Assembly: GCA_020310875.1 (NCBI GenBank)
Contig: CM035420.1
Coordinates: 184,251,380-184,315,379 of the forward strand
Source of the DNA: Ceratopteris richardii
Lineage: Eukaryota > Streptophyta > Polypodiopsida > Polypodiales > Pteridaceae
Reading direction: 5' to 3'
DNA length: 64,000 bases
The notes below the pieces were generated by a model, which was not told the DNA's origin, ran no database searches, and saw only the letters and a program-made list of their open reading frames with translations. Every line of letters begins with the position of its first letter. Position 1 is the stretch's first letter. Shown here in pieces: positions 1 to 11,171 of this stretch. The position numbers and the translations under genes are program-made.

Positions 1-427
1 TACCATAAATGATTTCCTAGAGTCTAATATACTCTAGAATAGAGAAGTTAGGAATTGTTCAGCAGATTGACAATTCCTAAGAACTTTCACCTAACGGCTT
101 TGAGAAAAGTGTCCTAAGTTGGACAATTTTCATTTTGAATTTGAATTGGACGAGTTATAGTATGGTTTACTCAAATAAAATGATAAACTTTCTCCTACAG
201 TTTACATAGGATTTTTTAACTTATTAGGACAAAGTAGTCCTCTAGTCGGGTGATAAAATCAAGTAACCATTGGATAGGAGTTAATCATTGTACAAACATC
301 CAAGTTAGATGTTTGGGACAACCAACTTCAAGTTTTCCAAACCAAATTCAAGTGAATCAAGAGTTCTCAAAGTTTTAAAAGGATAAGAATCCCGCCTTCA
401 TTACTAAGTCCATGTACCAGTCATGCC
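1..427 (+). repeat. Gypsy-1 3' UTR segment, plus orientation
   Basis: This stretch matches the 3' untranslated region that lies before the polypurine tract in the copy at 7.55-7.97 kb. It is also the reverse complement of about 1195-1622. It is non-coding and ends abruptly where a minus-strand LTR begins, so it forms one arm of a large inverted repeat. The left edge is cut by the window. Confidence 0.75.
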
Positions 428-855
428 GACCACCACGTGCTAGAGAGATTACTCTCCTCCCAACCTTATGCCTGTATATATAACTCTCTCCAGGGGACTG
501 CCAGCTTGGGCAAGTGGATACTAACCCTCCAAGTGTCAACCATGTAACTACATGTGCACCAAGTGTCCCAGTTAACCAGAGTTAACTCAAGTGGATGCTT
601 CTAGAAGGCTCTAGAGCTCTTTGGGCAAAACATTCTCCCCATGTACCCCATGGGGGTTGAACCCAAGACCTCCTCCTTCACACCCTTGAGTCTTAACCAC
701 TAGGCTAAGTGGATTACTTGGTTACAAGAGCAAATGACCTTCTAGTAAGTCTAGAATCGAGATCTTTAGTTATATATACGGATGACCAAACGGTGTCCGA
801 TTTCATATCTGTCTAAACCGACGAGACCCTGAGATCATAGACTTACTTTATTACA
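428..855 (-). repeat. Gypsy-1 LTR, minus orientation
   Basis: Read on the minus strand this is the same LTR as 9182-9610. It begins with TGTAATAAAGTAAG directly after a purine-rich tract, carries a TATATATA box, and holds the tRNA-like A-box (about 698-708) and B-box (about 651-663) pair. The LTR's terminal end near 428 is truncated against the plus-strand 3' UTR arm. Gypsy family is inferred from the neighbouring coding copy and from the general 3' end layout. Confidence 0.75.
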
Positions 856-1740
856 TTCTTCTCCCCTTGGAAATTATTTTCATCCTCAAAAATAGAGCTA
901 AATATCTATTGTAGGCAACCCCCAAGCCTCATGTTCTAAAACTCGAAGAACATGGTCATGTTCTAGAACTGGAAGAACATGTCTCATCTTTGTGGTGGCA
1001 TCCCTGCCCAAATGATTCATAACATTGTCTCGCTTTGCACTTTGATAAACTGGTCAAAGTATAAATTAGTGAATGAATAATAAGGGTGGATCTATAAATA
1101 TCCCTCACCAATTCACAATTTTTTCTAGGTGCGATCTGGGCACAAACATGTGAACTAGATGGATTATTATTACTAGTCCATTTTTGGGCATGACCGATAC
1201 ATGGACTTAGTAACTAAGGAGGGATTCTTATCCCTCGCAAGACTTTGAAAAATCTTGATTCAGGCTTGAATTTGATTTGGAGAACTTGAAGTGTGGTTGT
1301 CCCAAACATCTAACTTGGATGTTTATACAATGGTTTACTCCTGTCCAATAGTTACTTGATTTTTTTCACCCAACTAGAGAAACTACTTTGTCCAAATGAG
1401 TTTAAAAATCCTACATAAACTGTAGGAGAAAATTTACCATTTTCTTTGAGTCAAATATACTGTATCTTGAACAATTCAAATTTAAAATGAAAATTGTCCA
1501 AGTTAGGACACTTTTCTCAAAGACTTGAGCTAGAAGTTCTTTGGGAATTGTCAATCTGATGAGCAATTCCTAGCTTATCTATTCTAGAGTATATTGGACT
1601 CTAGGAAATCATTTATGCTATAACTTGAAGCAAGCTCAAATGAATAAGTCAATCTTGAACTTATCATCTTTCGATGTTTTGAAAAGGTTCTTATACAGAA
1701 CATCTATCTAGGATGTTTTATCCTCCTTGAATTTAAACTC
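856..1740 (-). repeat. Gypsy-1 polypurine tract and 3' UTR, minus orientation
   Basis: On the minus strand this is the 3' UTR followed by a purine tract (about 856-870), immediately before the LTR start. It is the inverted counterpart of 7.43-8.31 kb and of 1-427. No reading frame of note. The homology ends near 1740, at the short sequence shared with about 7445-7460. Confidence 0.75.
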
Positions 1741-3302
1741 CTTCTTTGAAGTTTTAATTCCCATGAGGATCAAACCTAACTTCAAGTTCAATTCCAGGAG
1801 TAAAAGATAATTATCATTCCACGGTCCGATGTTCCATACCATGTTTCCTACATCAATTTGAGTATAAAATTTGGTGTTCCATACCACCTTAGTTTATATT
1901 AATGTGTGGGTGATACTTATCCTAAAGTCTAAATATATCTTGATAGAGTACCATCTTGCTTCAATTCTTTACGAGAATTTTGAAGTTTCAAGCATTACCT
2001 CTAACTAGATTTTCTAGGTTTTGATCCCTTCACATGATCGATTCATGATCTTGTGCTTTGCTTTGGGAACTTGAAAACCTTTTGATGGAAAATCTATCCT
2101 TCCTTGCTAGGATTTTCAAATGAAAAACAATTAGAATTACAAGTACTTGAATTTCATAGATTCAAGCTCAATTGGTTTAATCTTGACCAATTTATAGTGA
2201 CAAGAGTTTTTTGAGTTCTTGTCTTTAGATTCCTTCTTTACTGATGCTTTAGGTACCTATCTCGACCGAGACTTTTATAGGAATCTCTCTACTGCTTAAG
2301 TCTAAGCATCCGCTCATGCTCTTTGGATTTGTACTAAAATCCCTTTAAGGAAAGGTAAACATTTATGCTCTCTGGATTTGTACTAAAATCCCTTTAAGGA
2401 TAGGTAAACATTTATGTTTTACCTTCCACAAACTTAAGTCCCATCTTCACAGTTGCAGACTACATTCTTGGAATTCTTTCACTCTGTTCAGACTTGGAAC
2501 AACTTACTCTTTTCACAATTTTCCATTGGATAAATGGAACCTGAGTGAATAATTCCCAAAAGGAATTTTATTGCCAATACTTGGGCAATCTACAGAGTAG
2601 TTCCATTCGCACATTCTTGGATAATCATGGCCAAGCTTGATCAAGTTTGGTTGATCTTGCGACTAGAATAAAGACTTAGTCTTTATCTTTAAGATCTCCT
2701 AAACTATCCAAAGCTTCTTTGCTTACCTGCAGGCTTTTTAGAGATCTTTTCCTAAACTTCAGTCCAAGCATATACTGATGCCTCTCATATTCCAAAGCTA
2801 AGAATCTTTGATATACCTTTAGGTTATATCACTGTTTGGACTTGAGCACATATACCAAAGGTTTGGGAACTGTTGGGAACTACTTACTATAAAACTTACT
2901 TGAAAGATTTCAGTCTCACATCTAGGGAGACTTTTTCTTTCAAGAACTTTTAGACTCTTGTCAAGGAATCAAGTACTACTAAGCCAATGATTCATCTTGG
3001 AATCTTTTTCTTTCCAGTCCAATGATTCATCTTGGAATCCTTTCCTTTACTGGAATGATCTTCAAAAGAAATTATTGACTTCTGGACAAGACCAAGACTT
3101 AAGGCTTTATTGCTTGTCCAAAAGATATTTCTTTTTAACCAAGGCAATAGTTAACTAGACTATTTTTTTTGTTGGCTTATCTTTAGGAAGTAGCTTAATT
3201 CCTAAAGATTACATGGGTTTCTTCTTTAAGCTCTAATTAGCTTAAACAAAACCAAGCATACTTTTCTCGTCCTCAAAAAAGTGCTTAATAATTAGCTTAA
3301 AT
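1741..3302. other. Unassigned AT-rich stretch
   Basis: No gene or protein motif was recognised on either strand. By position it should be the interior of the minus-strand Gypsy-1 copy whose 3' end is at 428-1740, but the sequence is too decayed to prove that. A short tandem duplication of about 47 bases lies near 2317-2413, and a second short repeat of about 20 bases near 2985-3046. Confidence 0.4.
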
Positions 3303-4235
3303 GAATGACCAAACGCTATCCGATTTCAGATCCGTCTGAACCGACCGGACCCTTAGATCATAGACTTACTTTATTACATTCTCGCCCCCTTGGAAAAATA
3401 TTTTGGTCCTCAAAAATAGATCTATATATCTACTGTAGGCAACCCCCAAGCCTCAAGTTCTAAAATTGGAAGAATATGTCTCATCTTTGTGGTGGCATCC
3501 CTATCCAAATGATTCAAAAACATTATCTCGCTTTGCACTGTGATAAACTAGTCAAAGTACAAAGTAGTGAAATGAATAATAAGGATAGATCTAAAAACAT
3601 CCCTGGCGAATTCATAGTTTCTCGATGTGCAATCTAGGCACGGACATGTGAATTGGGTAGATTCAAATTACTAGTCCATTTCTGGGCATGACTGATGCAT
3701 GGACTTAGTAACAAAGGCGAGATTCTTATCCCTAGCAAGACTTTGAGAACTCTTGATTCACTTGAATTTGGTTTGGAAAACTTGAAGTTTGGTTGTCCCA
3801 AATATCTAACTTAGATGTTTGTACAATGGTTTACTTTGATCCAATAGTTACTTGATTTTTTCACCCGACTAGAGGACTACTTTGTCCTAATGGGTTTAAA
3901 AGTCCTATGTAAACTGTAGGAGAAAGTTTACCATTTCTGTTGAGTCAACCATACTATAACTTGAACAATTCAAATTCACAATGAAATTATCCAACTTAGA
4001 ACACTTTTCTCAAAGACTGGAGCTAAAAGTTCTTTGGGAATTGCCAATCTGTTGAGCAATTCCTAACGTCTCTATTCTAGAGTGTACTAGACTTTAGGAA
4101 TTCATTTATGCTATAACTTGAAGAAAAATGAATAAGTCAATCTTGAACTTATCACCTTATGATATTTGAAAAGGTTTTTGTACAGAATATTTATCTAGGA
4201 TGTTCAATTTAGTGATCTAGTTCTAACCGGCTAAC
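3303..4235 (-). repeat. Second minus-strand Gypsy-1 3' end
   Basis: A truncated LTR start (about 3303-3378), a polypurine tract (about 3379-3393) and a 3' UTR, all read on the minus strand. It is a third version of the module seen at 856-1740 and, in plus orientation, at 7.43-8.4 kb. Homology with the plus copy runs out near 4235. The rest of the LTR is absent. Confidence 0.7.
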
Positions 4236-5007
4236 CCTTGACTTTTATGAAAAGAATCAGATACTATATCTGAGTCAAATCCAAAAGTTTCAAAAAGCGG
4301 AAAGAAATAACTAAAACTCTGTTCAACCAAAACTTTGAAGATACTAAGGAAACTTCATCATCTCCATTCTTCATCTCTGAGATAAAGCTGTAGTTCTTTA
4401 AACACCTTCTTCAGCAAGACAAAATGGAAGTCCAGCATACAGGAATTGAACCCGGGATCTGGTCCAATAGAATGTGTTCATATATCAAGGGCGACAACTT
4501 CGTGGCATAGATCTACTTCAAGAGCTCTATGAGATGGCACGTTCTAATCAGTTGTAGAGGCACAGAGGCATAAAGGGGAAGGTTTTCAGGCGGCCCGGGT
4601 TTCAAACCGACGACCTGCTGCTACAAAAGAGTTCTCTTATCCATGCTAGCAACGCTATTCGATAATGTCTGAGAAGATAATCATTTAGATTTGTTGAAAG
4701 CTTTTTCTACTACAAGATAAAAAGGGGAATAACAAAATCAAACCCGATTGCATATCTTTGGTGAGCAAAGCCAAAGAAATCTAAAGTTTCGGGCAAAGTT
4801 TAAAGGAAGTGGAGCTCTAGAATGAAGATCCAGAGACCTAACTTTGTCATTATTCTAGCACTCTCCACTAGAATCAAGTCGACCTCGACGGACCAAATCA
4901 TCCAGGATGATTTCTTGTGATATTCTTGCATAGCGCTTTGATTTTCTTGGATGCACCACTTGCATTAGGAATACTAATTTAGTAAGTTTAATAATGCTCT
5001 GTGTGCG
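4236..5007 (+). other. Probable leader of the Gypsy-1 coding copy, with tRNA-like fragments
   Basis: Non-coding stretch before the gag region. It holds two pieces that look like the T-arm side of a tRNA read on the minus strand: GGAATTGAACCCGGG near 4442 and GGGTTTCAAACC near 4597, each followed by a partly tRNA-like arm. Similar antisense modules lie in the leader after the primer site at 9.6-10.0 kb, which is why I treat this as a leader. No LTR is found directly upstream. Confidence 0.4.
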
Positions 5008-7370
5008 GTGGAGGGGACCTCTAGCCACGTCTCGCTTACGAGTACTACTAGCATGTCGATGTATGTTTCCATTCCTATGTTAGTAATATCCTCATTCATG
5101 ACTAGACCACCAGTAGTTTCACATGCATTGCATTCATCTACACCTATGGTTTCAAATACTAGTCATGCGTCTGATGCATCAAAAATAGAATCGATGATTG
5201 TAACATTAGACATTGAGGATTCTGTGAGGAAAGAGGAAACCAACACTACCTTAAACGAGAGGAAAGATATGGAAGGTAGGATGTTCCTAGTTGAGCAAAG
5301 ACTTGGATGGTTGTCCAATATTCCGGATGAGGTTATAGAACTTGGTCAATCTTTTGATGAAATCCAAGATCACCTTAAGGCTATTTTGAACTTACTTCAG
5401 ACGCCTAGGGATATCAGTAAGGCTACTTTGGGTAGTCACACAGATACGATTGTAACTTCACCAATGTCTGTTATGATGGAAAAGGATAGGGGATTATCCT
5501 CTCCCCATACAGACATGTTTCCCCTAACGAGAAGTATGAGCCGTCTTAGTTTGGTATCTCCTCCTCCCTTGTTTGCTGATTCGGTAGGGATGTCAGGAAG
5601 TCATAACCGCTAGTGGATCTTTCCTTAGGAAAGGAGATCCGTCTTCCTTACTTCTCTAGAGAGGATAAGGATAGGAATAAAGATGCGGTTTTGACCTTCT
5701 TGGAGAAGTGGAATGATGTCCACGAAATCAAACATACCCTCAATCATGTGAGAGTAGTAGAAAGCAAGCTTATCACTAGGACCCAAGGCTTATACTTGGT
5801 GGATGAGTCTCTTTGAGACTCACAAGAAACCTACTACTTGGGTTGAATTTTCTCGCCTCTTCAAGAAAGAGTTTCTCCCCGAGAATGAGGAGGAACGCAA
5901 CTGGGAGGCGTGGGATAAAATTCAACAAAAAGGTAGACCGTTATCAGTTTATATTTCAGAATACCGAGATGTTATTATGAAATTAAAAAACTTAGATGAC
6001 TTTCATCGTCTTCGCGGTTTTGTCAGAGGACTTAATCAGCGAATTCAAAATGAAGTCAAAAGACATGCACCGAAATCCCTGGAAGAGGCGATTAAGGTTG
6101 TCCAGATTTATGAGGATAACTCATGTCTGGATGTCTCGCAAGAAAATAGTTATTCCCAGAAGAATAACATTAAGTGCAAGGGAAAAGGGGCAAGATCGAA
6201 TGAAAGGGTGTCTAAAAAACCTCATATTTTTAAACACGTGCTTTCTCCAGAAGATCATGTTCAAGCACAAAAGGAAAATTTATGCTTTAAGTGTCTCAAG
6301 CCAAGACATCGTAGTCGTGCCTGTCTAGTTGGAAGAGAAAGTAAGATCTCTTTGACTGACAAGGGAAAGGGTAAGCAGCAGATACATCTGATTCAAACTT
6401 TGGACTTGGATACAAATTGAAGTGCAAAGAAGGTTTAGATAATGCACTGTGATAGTACCCATAAATGCCAGATCTCAAAAAACATGTGGCAACCTCAAGA
6501 GTTTGGTCCACATGATTTGGTCAAGCTGCATGGATCAGTCAAAGGGCACATCATCCAGATAATGGTGGATGACTTTGCTGCGCATAATTTTATTAATTAT
6601 GTGTTAGTGAAAAAAGTAGCTCTTCCTAAGAAACCGTCTCCTCATAAATACATTGTTTCCATGATGCACGGTCAAGACACCCGTGTTTGGGACACAATGA
6701 TATCTAATTTGGAACTAGAAATCCAAGGATTTATAGACACTTTGGACTTCCAAATAATGAACATGGACCGGGTAGATCTGATATTAGGGAGAGAGTGGAA
6801 CCAAGCCAAAATCTCAAAACCCATACCGACTCCCCTATGTCTAGAATCGGGAAGTTGAGAATCAGATTCAAGACTATTTGGATAAAGGATTTATCCACCC
6901 AAGCCAGTCTCTTTGGGCAGCACCCATCCTTCTAGTAAAAAAGAAAGATGGAACTATGAGACTGTGCATAGATTATAGGACGTTAAATAATCTTACAATA
7001 AAGAACAAGTATCCCATGCCACTAGTCGAAGATCTTTTCGATAACTTAAAGGGGGCTAAAGTATTTTCTAAGATTGATTTACGCCAAGGTTATCATCAGG
7101 TTAGAATCAAAGATGGTGATATTCCCAAGACAGCCTTTCGAACAAAGTATGATCACTACGAGTTTTTTGTGATGCCATTCGGGTTGACAAACGCACTTGC
7201 AACATTTATGACTTTAATGAATCAAGTGCTTAAGCCGTACTTGGAAAAATTTGTTATAGATTTTCTCGATGATATTCTAATCTATAGTAAAGATCATGAA
7301 AGTCCCTTAGAGCACTTGGAAAAAGTTTTTCAACTTCTTCGTGATAATAAACTTTATGATAAAGAGTCAT
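5008..7370 (+). mobile_element. Ty3/gypsy gag-protease-RT fossil (Gypsy-1)
   Basis: A broken Ty3/gypsy coding region. Parts in order: Gag with a retrotransposon-gag capsid-like region at about 5.6-6.15 kb; a CCHC zinc knuckle (CFKCLKPRHRSRAC) near 6.28 kb; a protease-like stretch at about 6.45-6.85 kb that ends in the DLILGREW-type motif; and reverse transcriptase from about 6.9 kb with [28 protein letters not shown] and a catalytic-loop region. The copy stops inside RT, and no RNase H or integrase follows. It is broken, with several breaks, and old in look. It sits between oppositely oriented 3' ends of what seems to be its own family. Confidence 0.85.
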
Positions 7371-7399
7371 TCATTCAGCATGTTGTTAGGTTGTTGCAT

Positions 7400-7412
7400 T
7401 GGTATCAGAGCC
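7400..7412 (+). promoter_or_regulatory. Primer-binding-site-like sequence (initiator Met tRNA)
   Basis: TGGTATCAGAGCC matches the usual plant retrotransposon primer site complementary to initiator Met tRNA. It follows TTGCA, the same last five bases as the Gypsy-1 LTR at 9610. Instead of a leader and gag, the 3' UTR module begins within about 15-25 bases, so this may be a rearranged or coding-less copy. Confidence 0.5.
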
Positions 7413-7424
7413 AATTGCAACAAT

Positions 7425-8455
7425 TGGTTAGATTGATAGAACCAAGTAACTAAATTAAACATCCTAGATAGATGTTTTGTACAAGAATCTTTTCAAACAT
7501 TGAAAGATGATAAGTTCAAGATTGACTTATTCATTTGAGTTTGCTTCAAGCTATAGCATAAATGATTTCCTAGAGTCCAATATACTCTAGAATAGAGAAG
7601 TTAGGAATTGCTTAGTAGATTGACAATTCCCAAGAACTAGAAGCTCAAGACTATGAGAAAAGTGTCCTAAGTTGGATAAATTTCATTTGAATTTGAATTG
7701 GTCAAGTTATAGTATGGTTGACTCAAAGAAAATGGTAAACTTTCTCCTACATTTTACATAGGATTTTTAGACTCATTAGGACAAAGCATTCCTCTAGTGG
7801 GGTGAAAAAATCAAGTAACTGTTGGAAAGAAGTTAATCATTGTACAAACATCTAAGCTAGATGTTTGGGACAACCAGACTTCAAGTTCTCAAAAATAAAT
7901 TCAAGTGAATCAAGAGTTCTCAAGGTCTTGTAAGGTATAAGAATCCCCCTTTGTTACTAAGTCCATGCACGAGTCATGCCCAGAAATGGACTAGTAATTT
8001 GAATCCACCCAGTTCACATGTTTGTGCCTAGATCGCACATCGAGAAAGTATGAATTGAACAGGGATGTTTTTAGATCCACCCTTATTATTCATTCACTAC
8101 TTTGAACTTTGATCAGTTTATCAAAGTGCAAAGCCAGATAGTGTTTTGAATCATTTGGGCAAGGACGCCACCACAGAGATGAGACATGTTCTTCCAGTTC
8201 TAGAACATGACCATGTTCTTCTACTTTTAGATCATGACGCTTGGGGGTTGCCTACAGTAGATATATAGCTCTATTTTCGAGGACAAAAATATTTTTCCAA
8301 GGGAGGAAGAATGTAATAAAGTAAGTGTATGATCCAAGGGTCCAGTCGGTTCAGACAGATCTAAAATCGGACATCGTTTGGTCATCCGTGTGTATAACCA
8401 AAGATCTCGAGTTTAGACTTACTAGGAGGTCTTGTGCTCTTGTGAACAAGTGACA
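7425..8455 (+). repeat. Gypsy-1 3' UTR, polypurine tract and LTR start
   Basis: The clearest plus-strand copy of the module. The 3' UTR runs to about 8300 and includes the GAGGACAAAAATATTTTTCC stretch common before gypsy 3' ends. A purine tract GGGAGGAAGAA (8301-8311) is followed by an LTR start TGTAATAAAGTAAG at 8312. The LTR runs only to about 8455 and then meets an inverted LTR. The inverted partners are 3303-4235 and 856-1740. Confidence 0.75.
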
Positions 8456-8461
8456 TCCCAA

Positions 8462-8857
8462 TGCAAGAGAATGAGGATTACGACCACCACATGCTAGAGA
8501 GATGAATCTCCTCCCAACCAAATGCCTCTATATATAGCTCTCTCCAGGGAACTGCCTTCTTGGGCAGGTGGATACTAACCATCCAAGTATCACCCATGTA
8601 ACTGCATGTGCGCCAAGTGTCTCAGTTAACTCGAGTTAACTCAAGCGGATGCTTCTAGAAGGCTCTAGATCTCTTTGGGCAAAATACTCTCCCCATGTCC
8701 CCCATGGGGATTGAACCCAAGACCTCCTCCTTCACATCCTTGAGACTTAACCACTAAGCTAAGTGGATCACTTGTTCACAAGAGCACAAGACCTCCTAGT
8801 AAGTCTAAACTTGAGATCTTTGGTTATACACACGGATCATAGACTTACTTTATTACA
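8462..8857 (-). repeat. Gypsy-1 LTR, minus orientation
   Basis: A nearly whole LTR on the minus strand, from TGTAATA at 8857 to the terminal ...TTGCA at 8462. It carries the TATATATA box (about 8530) and the tRNA-like pair (B box 8708-8717, A box 8751-8761). Compared with the other copies it is shorter by about 55 bases in the first third. It is the inverted partner of 9182-9610. Confidence 0.8.
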
Positions 8858-9181
8858 TTCTTCCTCCCTTGGAAAAATATTTTTGTCCTCAAAAATAGAG
8901 CTATATATCTACTGTAGGCAACCCCTGACCCTCATGTTCTAAAACTAGAAGAACGTGGTCGTGTTCTAGAGCTGGAAGAACATGTCTCATCTCTGTGGTG
9001 GCATCCCTACCCAAATGGTTCAAAACACTATCTGGCTTTGCACTTTGATAAACTGATCAAAGTTCAAAGTAGTGAATGAATAATAAGGGTGGATCTAAGA
9101 ACATCCCTAGTGAATTCATAGTTTCTCGATGTGCGATCTAGGCACAAACATGTGAACTGGGTGGATTTAAATTACTAGTCC
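8858..9181 (-). repeat. Gypsy-1 polypurine tract and partial 3' UTR, minus orientation
   Basis: A purine tract on the minus strand (8858-8872) and about 310 bases of 3' UTR, cut where the next plus LTR begins. With 7985-8451 it forms inverted arms of more than 400 bases around a loop of about 300 bases. Confidence 0.75.
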
Positions 9182-9610
9182 AAAGTAAGTCTATGATCTA
9201 AGGGTCCAACCAGTTCAGACAAATCTGAAATCGGATATCGTTTGTTCATTCGTATGTATGACCAAAGATCTTGAGTCTAGACTTACTAGAACTACATTTA
9301 CTCTTGTGAACAAGTGATCCACTTAGCTTAGTGGTTAAGTCTCAAGGATGTGAAGGAGGAGGTCTTGGGTTCAATCCCCATGGGGGACATGGGGAGAGTA
9401 TTTTGCCCAAAGAGATCTAGCTTCTAGAAGCATCCACTTGAGTTAACTCGAGGTAACTAGGACACTTGGCACACATGGAGTTACATGGCTGACACATGGA
9501 TCGTTAGTATCCACCTGCCCAAGAAGACAGTCCCCTGGAGAGAGCTATATATAGAGGCATTTGGTTGGGAGGAGAGTCATCTCTCTAGTCGTAATCTCCG
9601 TTCTCTTGCA
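9182..9610 (+). repeat. Gypsy-1 LTR, plus orientation
   Basis: About 429 bases ending in CTCTTGCA, directly followed by a Met-tRNA primer site, so it acts as a 5' LTR. It has a TATATATA box at 9546-9553, about 60 bases before the end. The first few bases of the LTR start are missing against the copy at 8312. A tRNA-like A-box/B-box segment lies inside it. Confidence 0.8.
9324..9377 (+). other. tRNA-like A-box/B-box segment inside the LTR
   Basis: TAGCTTAGTGG (9324-9334) fits the A-box consensus of Pol III internal promoters, and GGTTCAATCC (9368-9377) fits the B box, 44 bases further on. The same pair recurs in the two minus LTR copies (651-708 and 8708-8761), so it belongs to the LTR family. 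No cloverleaf with a clean acceptor stem is visible, so it is not a tRNA gene. An old SINE or tRNA fragment captured by the LTR is the simplest reading. Confidence 0.55.
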
Positions 9611-9611
9611 T

Positions 9612-9623
9612 TTGTATCAGAGC
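9612..9623 (+). promoter_or_regulatory. Primer-binding site (initiator Met tRNA type, one mismatch)
   Basis: TTGTATCAGAGC lies two bases after the LTR end and matches the usual TGGTATCAGAGC except for one base. It marks the 5' end of an element whose coding part is not present downstream. Confidence 0.7.
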
Positions 9624-10110
9624 TTGGTGTTTTTTCCATTTTCTTCATCTCATGCTTGGCGTTTCTTCTCGTGCTTGGCTTTTCTTCTCGCGAGTGTGCA
9701 AAAAATCCATCGTGGGTACAAAATGATGTAGCAGTATTGTAGCAGTGGCAGAGGGGGATTGAACCCGCATGCTTAGCTTCAGACCGCTTCCTCTTATCCA
9801 AGAGGATAAGGCATGTTCGTGACTGCAATTTCTTTCCACTATAATCAAAACTATATACAGCACTGCATAAGCGTACACAAGCAACAACATGAAGTATCTA
9901 CAGGCGATGGTTCGGGGCTTAAACCCACCACGGATAACAAGGAGTCGATTTTCCTATCCAGAAAGCCATTCCACCAGCACCTTCAAGCTACAAAGCGCTC
10001 TCGGGCTGTGAAACACTTTAGGACAAATATCACCCAAGGAGTCAAACCGAAAAAGTACAAAACAAAAGTCATGCAAGTTAACTTGCTCACATGATATCTT
10101 GTTTTGTTAT
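9624..10110 (+). other. Leader-like region with antisense tRNA-like modules
   Basis: Non-coding sequence after the primer site. GGATTGAACCCGC (about 9756-9768) followed by an arm ending in CTTATCCAAG resembles a tRNA read on the minus strand. A weaker module, GGCTTAAACCCACC, starts near 9917. Comparable modules occur at 4.44 and 4.60 kb. The element ends without gag; the boundary near 10110 is arbitrary. Confidence 0.4.
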
Positions 10111-10624
10111 ATTTATATCACAAAATTCAAACTTTGGTGGGCAAAGTGTATTTAGCGAAATCTACTCATGATGGATATTGAATCCAACTTAGGAGGCAAA
10201 TTTCTCTTCCAAGAGGAGCAATGGAAGGACATAGCTCTATTTGGAGATAAGTATTTTATAAGTTAATGATTGGTTTCAATATTTGTTTTGCTCTATGCTT
10301 TCATGTAGGATGCATTTTTATCATTGAAGTATGGGAAAACTTCATTTTTTATCATCTTGATGCAAATCATTGAAACCTACATGAAAGAGCATAAATATAT
10401 TGACACTTATTAAGCACAAGTATGCATATACGAAAGAATGTTTTCATGCATAATTTATATTTTCTTCTTACTTGCAAAAGGAATAGGATGCACTCAACTC
10501 TGTGCACATGTATATTTATAACTTTTTGTACGGTAGAAGATAGATTGTTTGTGCGTAGATGATTGGACATGGATGATTGGATGCACACATGTCATGGCCT
10601 AGTATGGATCTCTAGTCGTTGAAG
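10111..10624. other. No recognised feature
   Basis: AT-rich sequence with only short chance open frames. No repeat end, protein motif or RNA gene was recognised. Confidence 0.5.
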
Positions 10625-10689
10625 AATAATGTTCCAAACCAAATTCAAGTGAATCAAGAGTTCTCAAAGTTTTGCGAGGGATAAGAATT
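10625..10689 (+). repeat. Short Gypsy-1 3' UTR fragment
   Basis: About 65 bases match 330-395 and 7.9 kb of the Gypsy-1 3' UTR (the CCAAACCAAATTCAAGTG region). It abuts the copia gag fragment that follows, which marks a rearrangement junction. Confidence 0.65.
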
Positions 10690-10931
10690 AGGTGAAGCAA
10701 GAACCACAACACAAATAGGAATGTGAAGAACATCAACTTCAGCACCATCCACATCACCTTTAGTAACTGCATTTGCAGATGTAGTACGACATTTTTCAAA
10801 ACCTTGCATAATATTCTAGAGTCCTTTAGTGACAAATACATGACACATCATATATGCCCACAATGGGTGATTGGTACCATCCAACTTATCCTCAACAGCC
10901 AACATATGAAATACAACATTTCTTTTAGCCA
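10690..10931 (-). mobile_element. Copia-1 gag 5' fragment
   Basis: On the minus strand this matches the start of the Gag region of the plus-strand copia element at 27.5 kb, including the initiator Met at about 10931 and a VEDKLDGT-like stretch. It is a fossil fragment, cut at about 240 bases. Its place after the LTR at 11172-11402 (read on the minus strand) is the normal order LTR then gag, but a LINE fragment lies where the leader should be. Confidence 0.75.
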
Positions 10932-10940
10932 TGGCCACTG

Positions 10941-11160
10941 ATTAAAATACCCTCATGCAGAAAAGTGATTGTATCCTCTTTAGGTCCTTTTTTATGAACC
11001 AATTTTATCACTCCAAAGTTGATGCCATAGGAAGAGCACCTCTTCTAATGGCTTCCTTCCAAATCAAGAGAATGAAGGCAGTCAAAAAATCTTTCAAAAC
11101 AAAAAGGAACTTATTGGGAAAACCATCAAGACGAGGGACTTGTAGGGTTTCAATTTACTA
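10941..11160 (-). mobile_element. LINE reverse-transcriptase fragment
   Basis: On the minus strand this corresponds to 19480-19690 of the larger LINE, the region just before and at the start of the RT domain (KLVHKKG-type motif). About 220 bases remain, with breaks. It sits between a copia LTR and a copia gag fragment. No poly(A) or target duplication is visible, so it may have arrived by rearrangement rather than by retrotransposition. Confidence 0.65.
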
Positions 11161-11171
11161 ATGGTTTCTTT

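Noticed and set aside
4442-4660. Functional tRNA genes on the minus strand
   Set aside because: Only T-arm-like parts are clear; no full cloverleaf or acceptor stem could be drawn.
9485-9742. Open frame across the LTR end and primer site
   Set aside because: Overlaps the LTR promoter, primer site and non-coding leader; no protein similarity seen.
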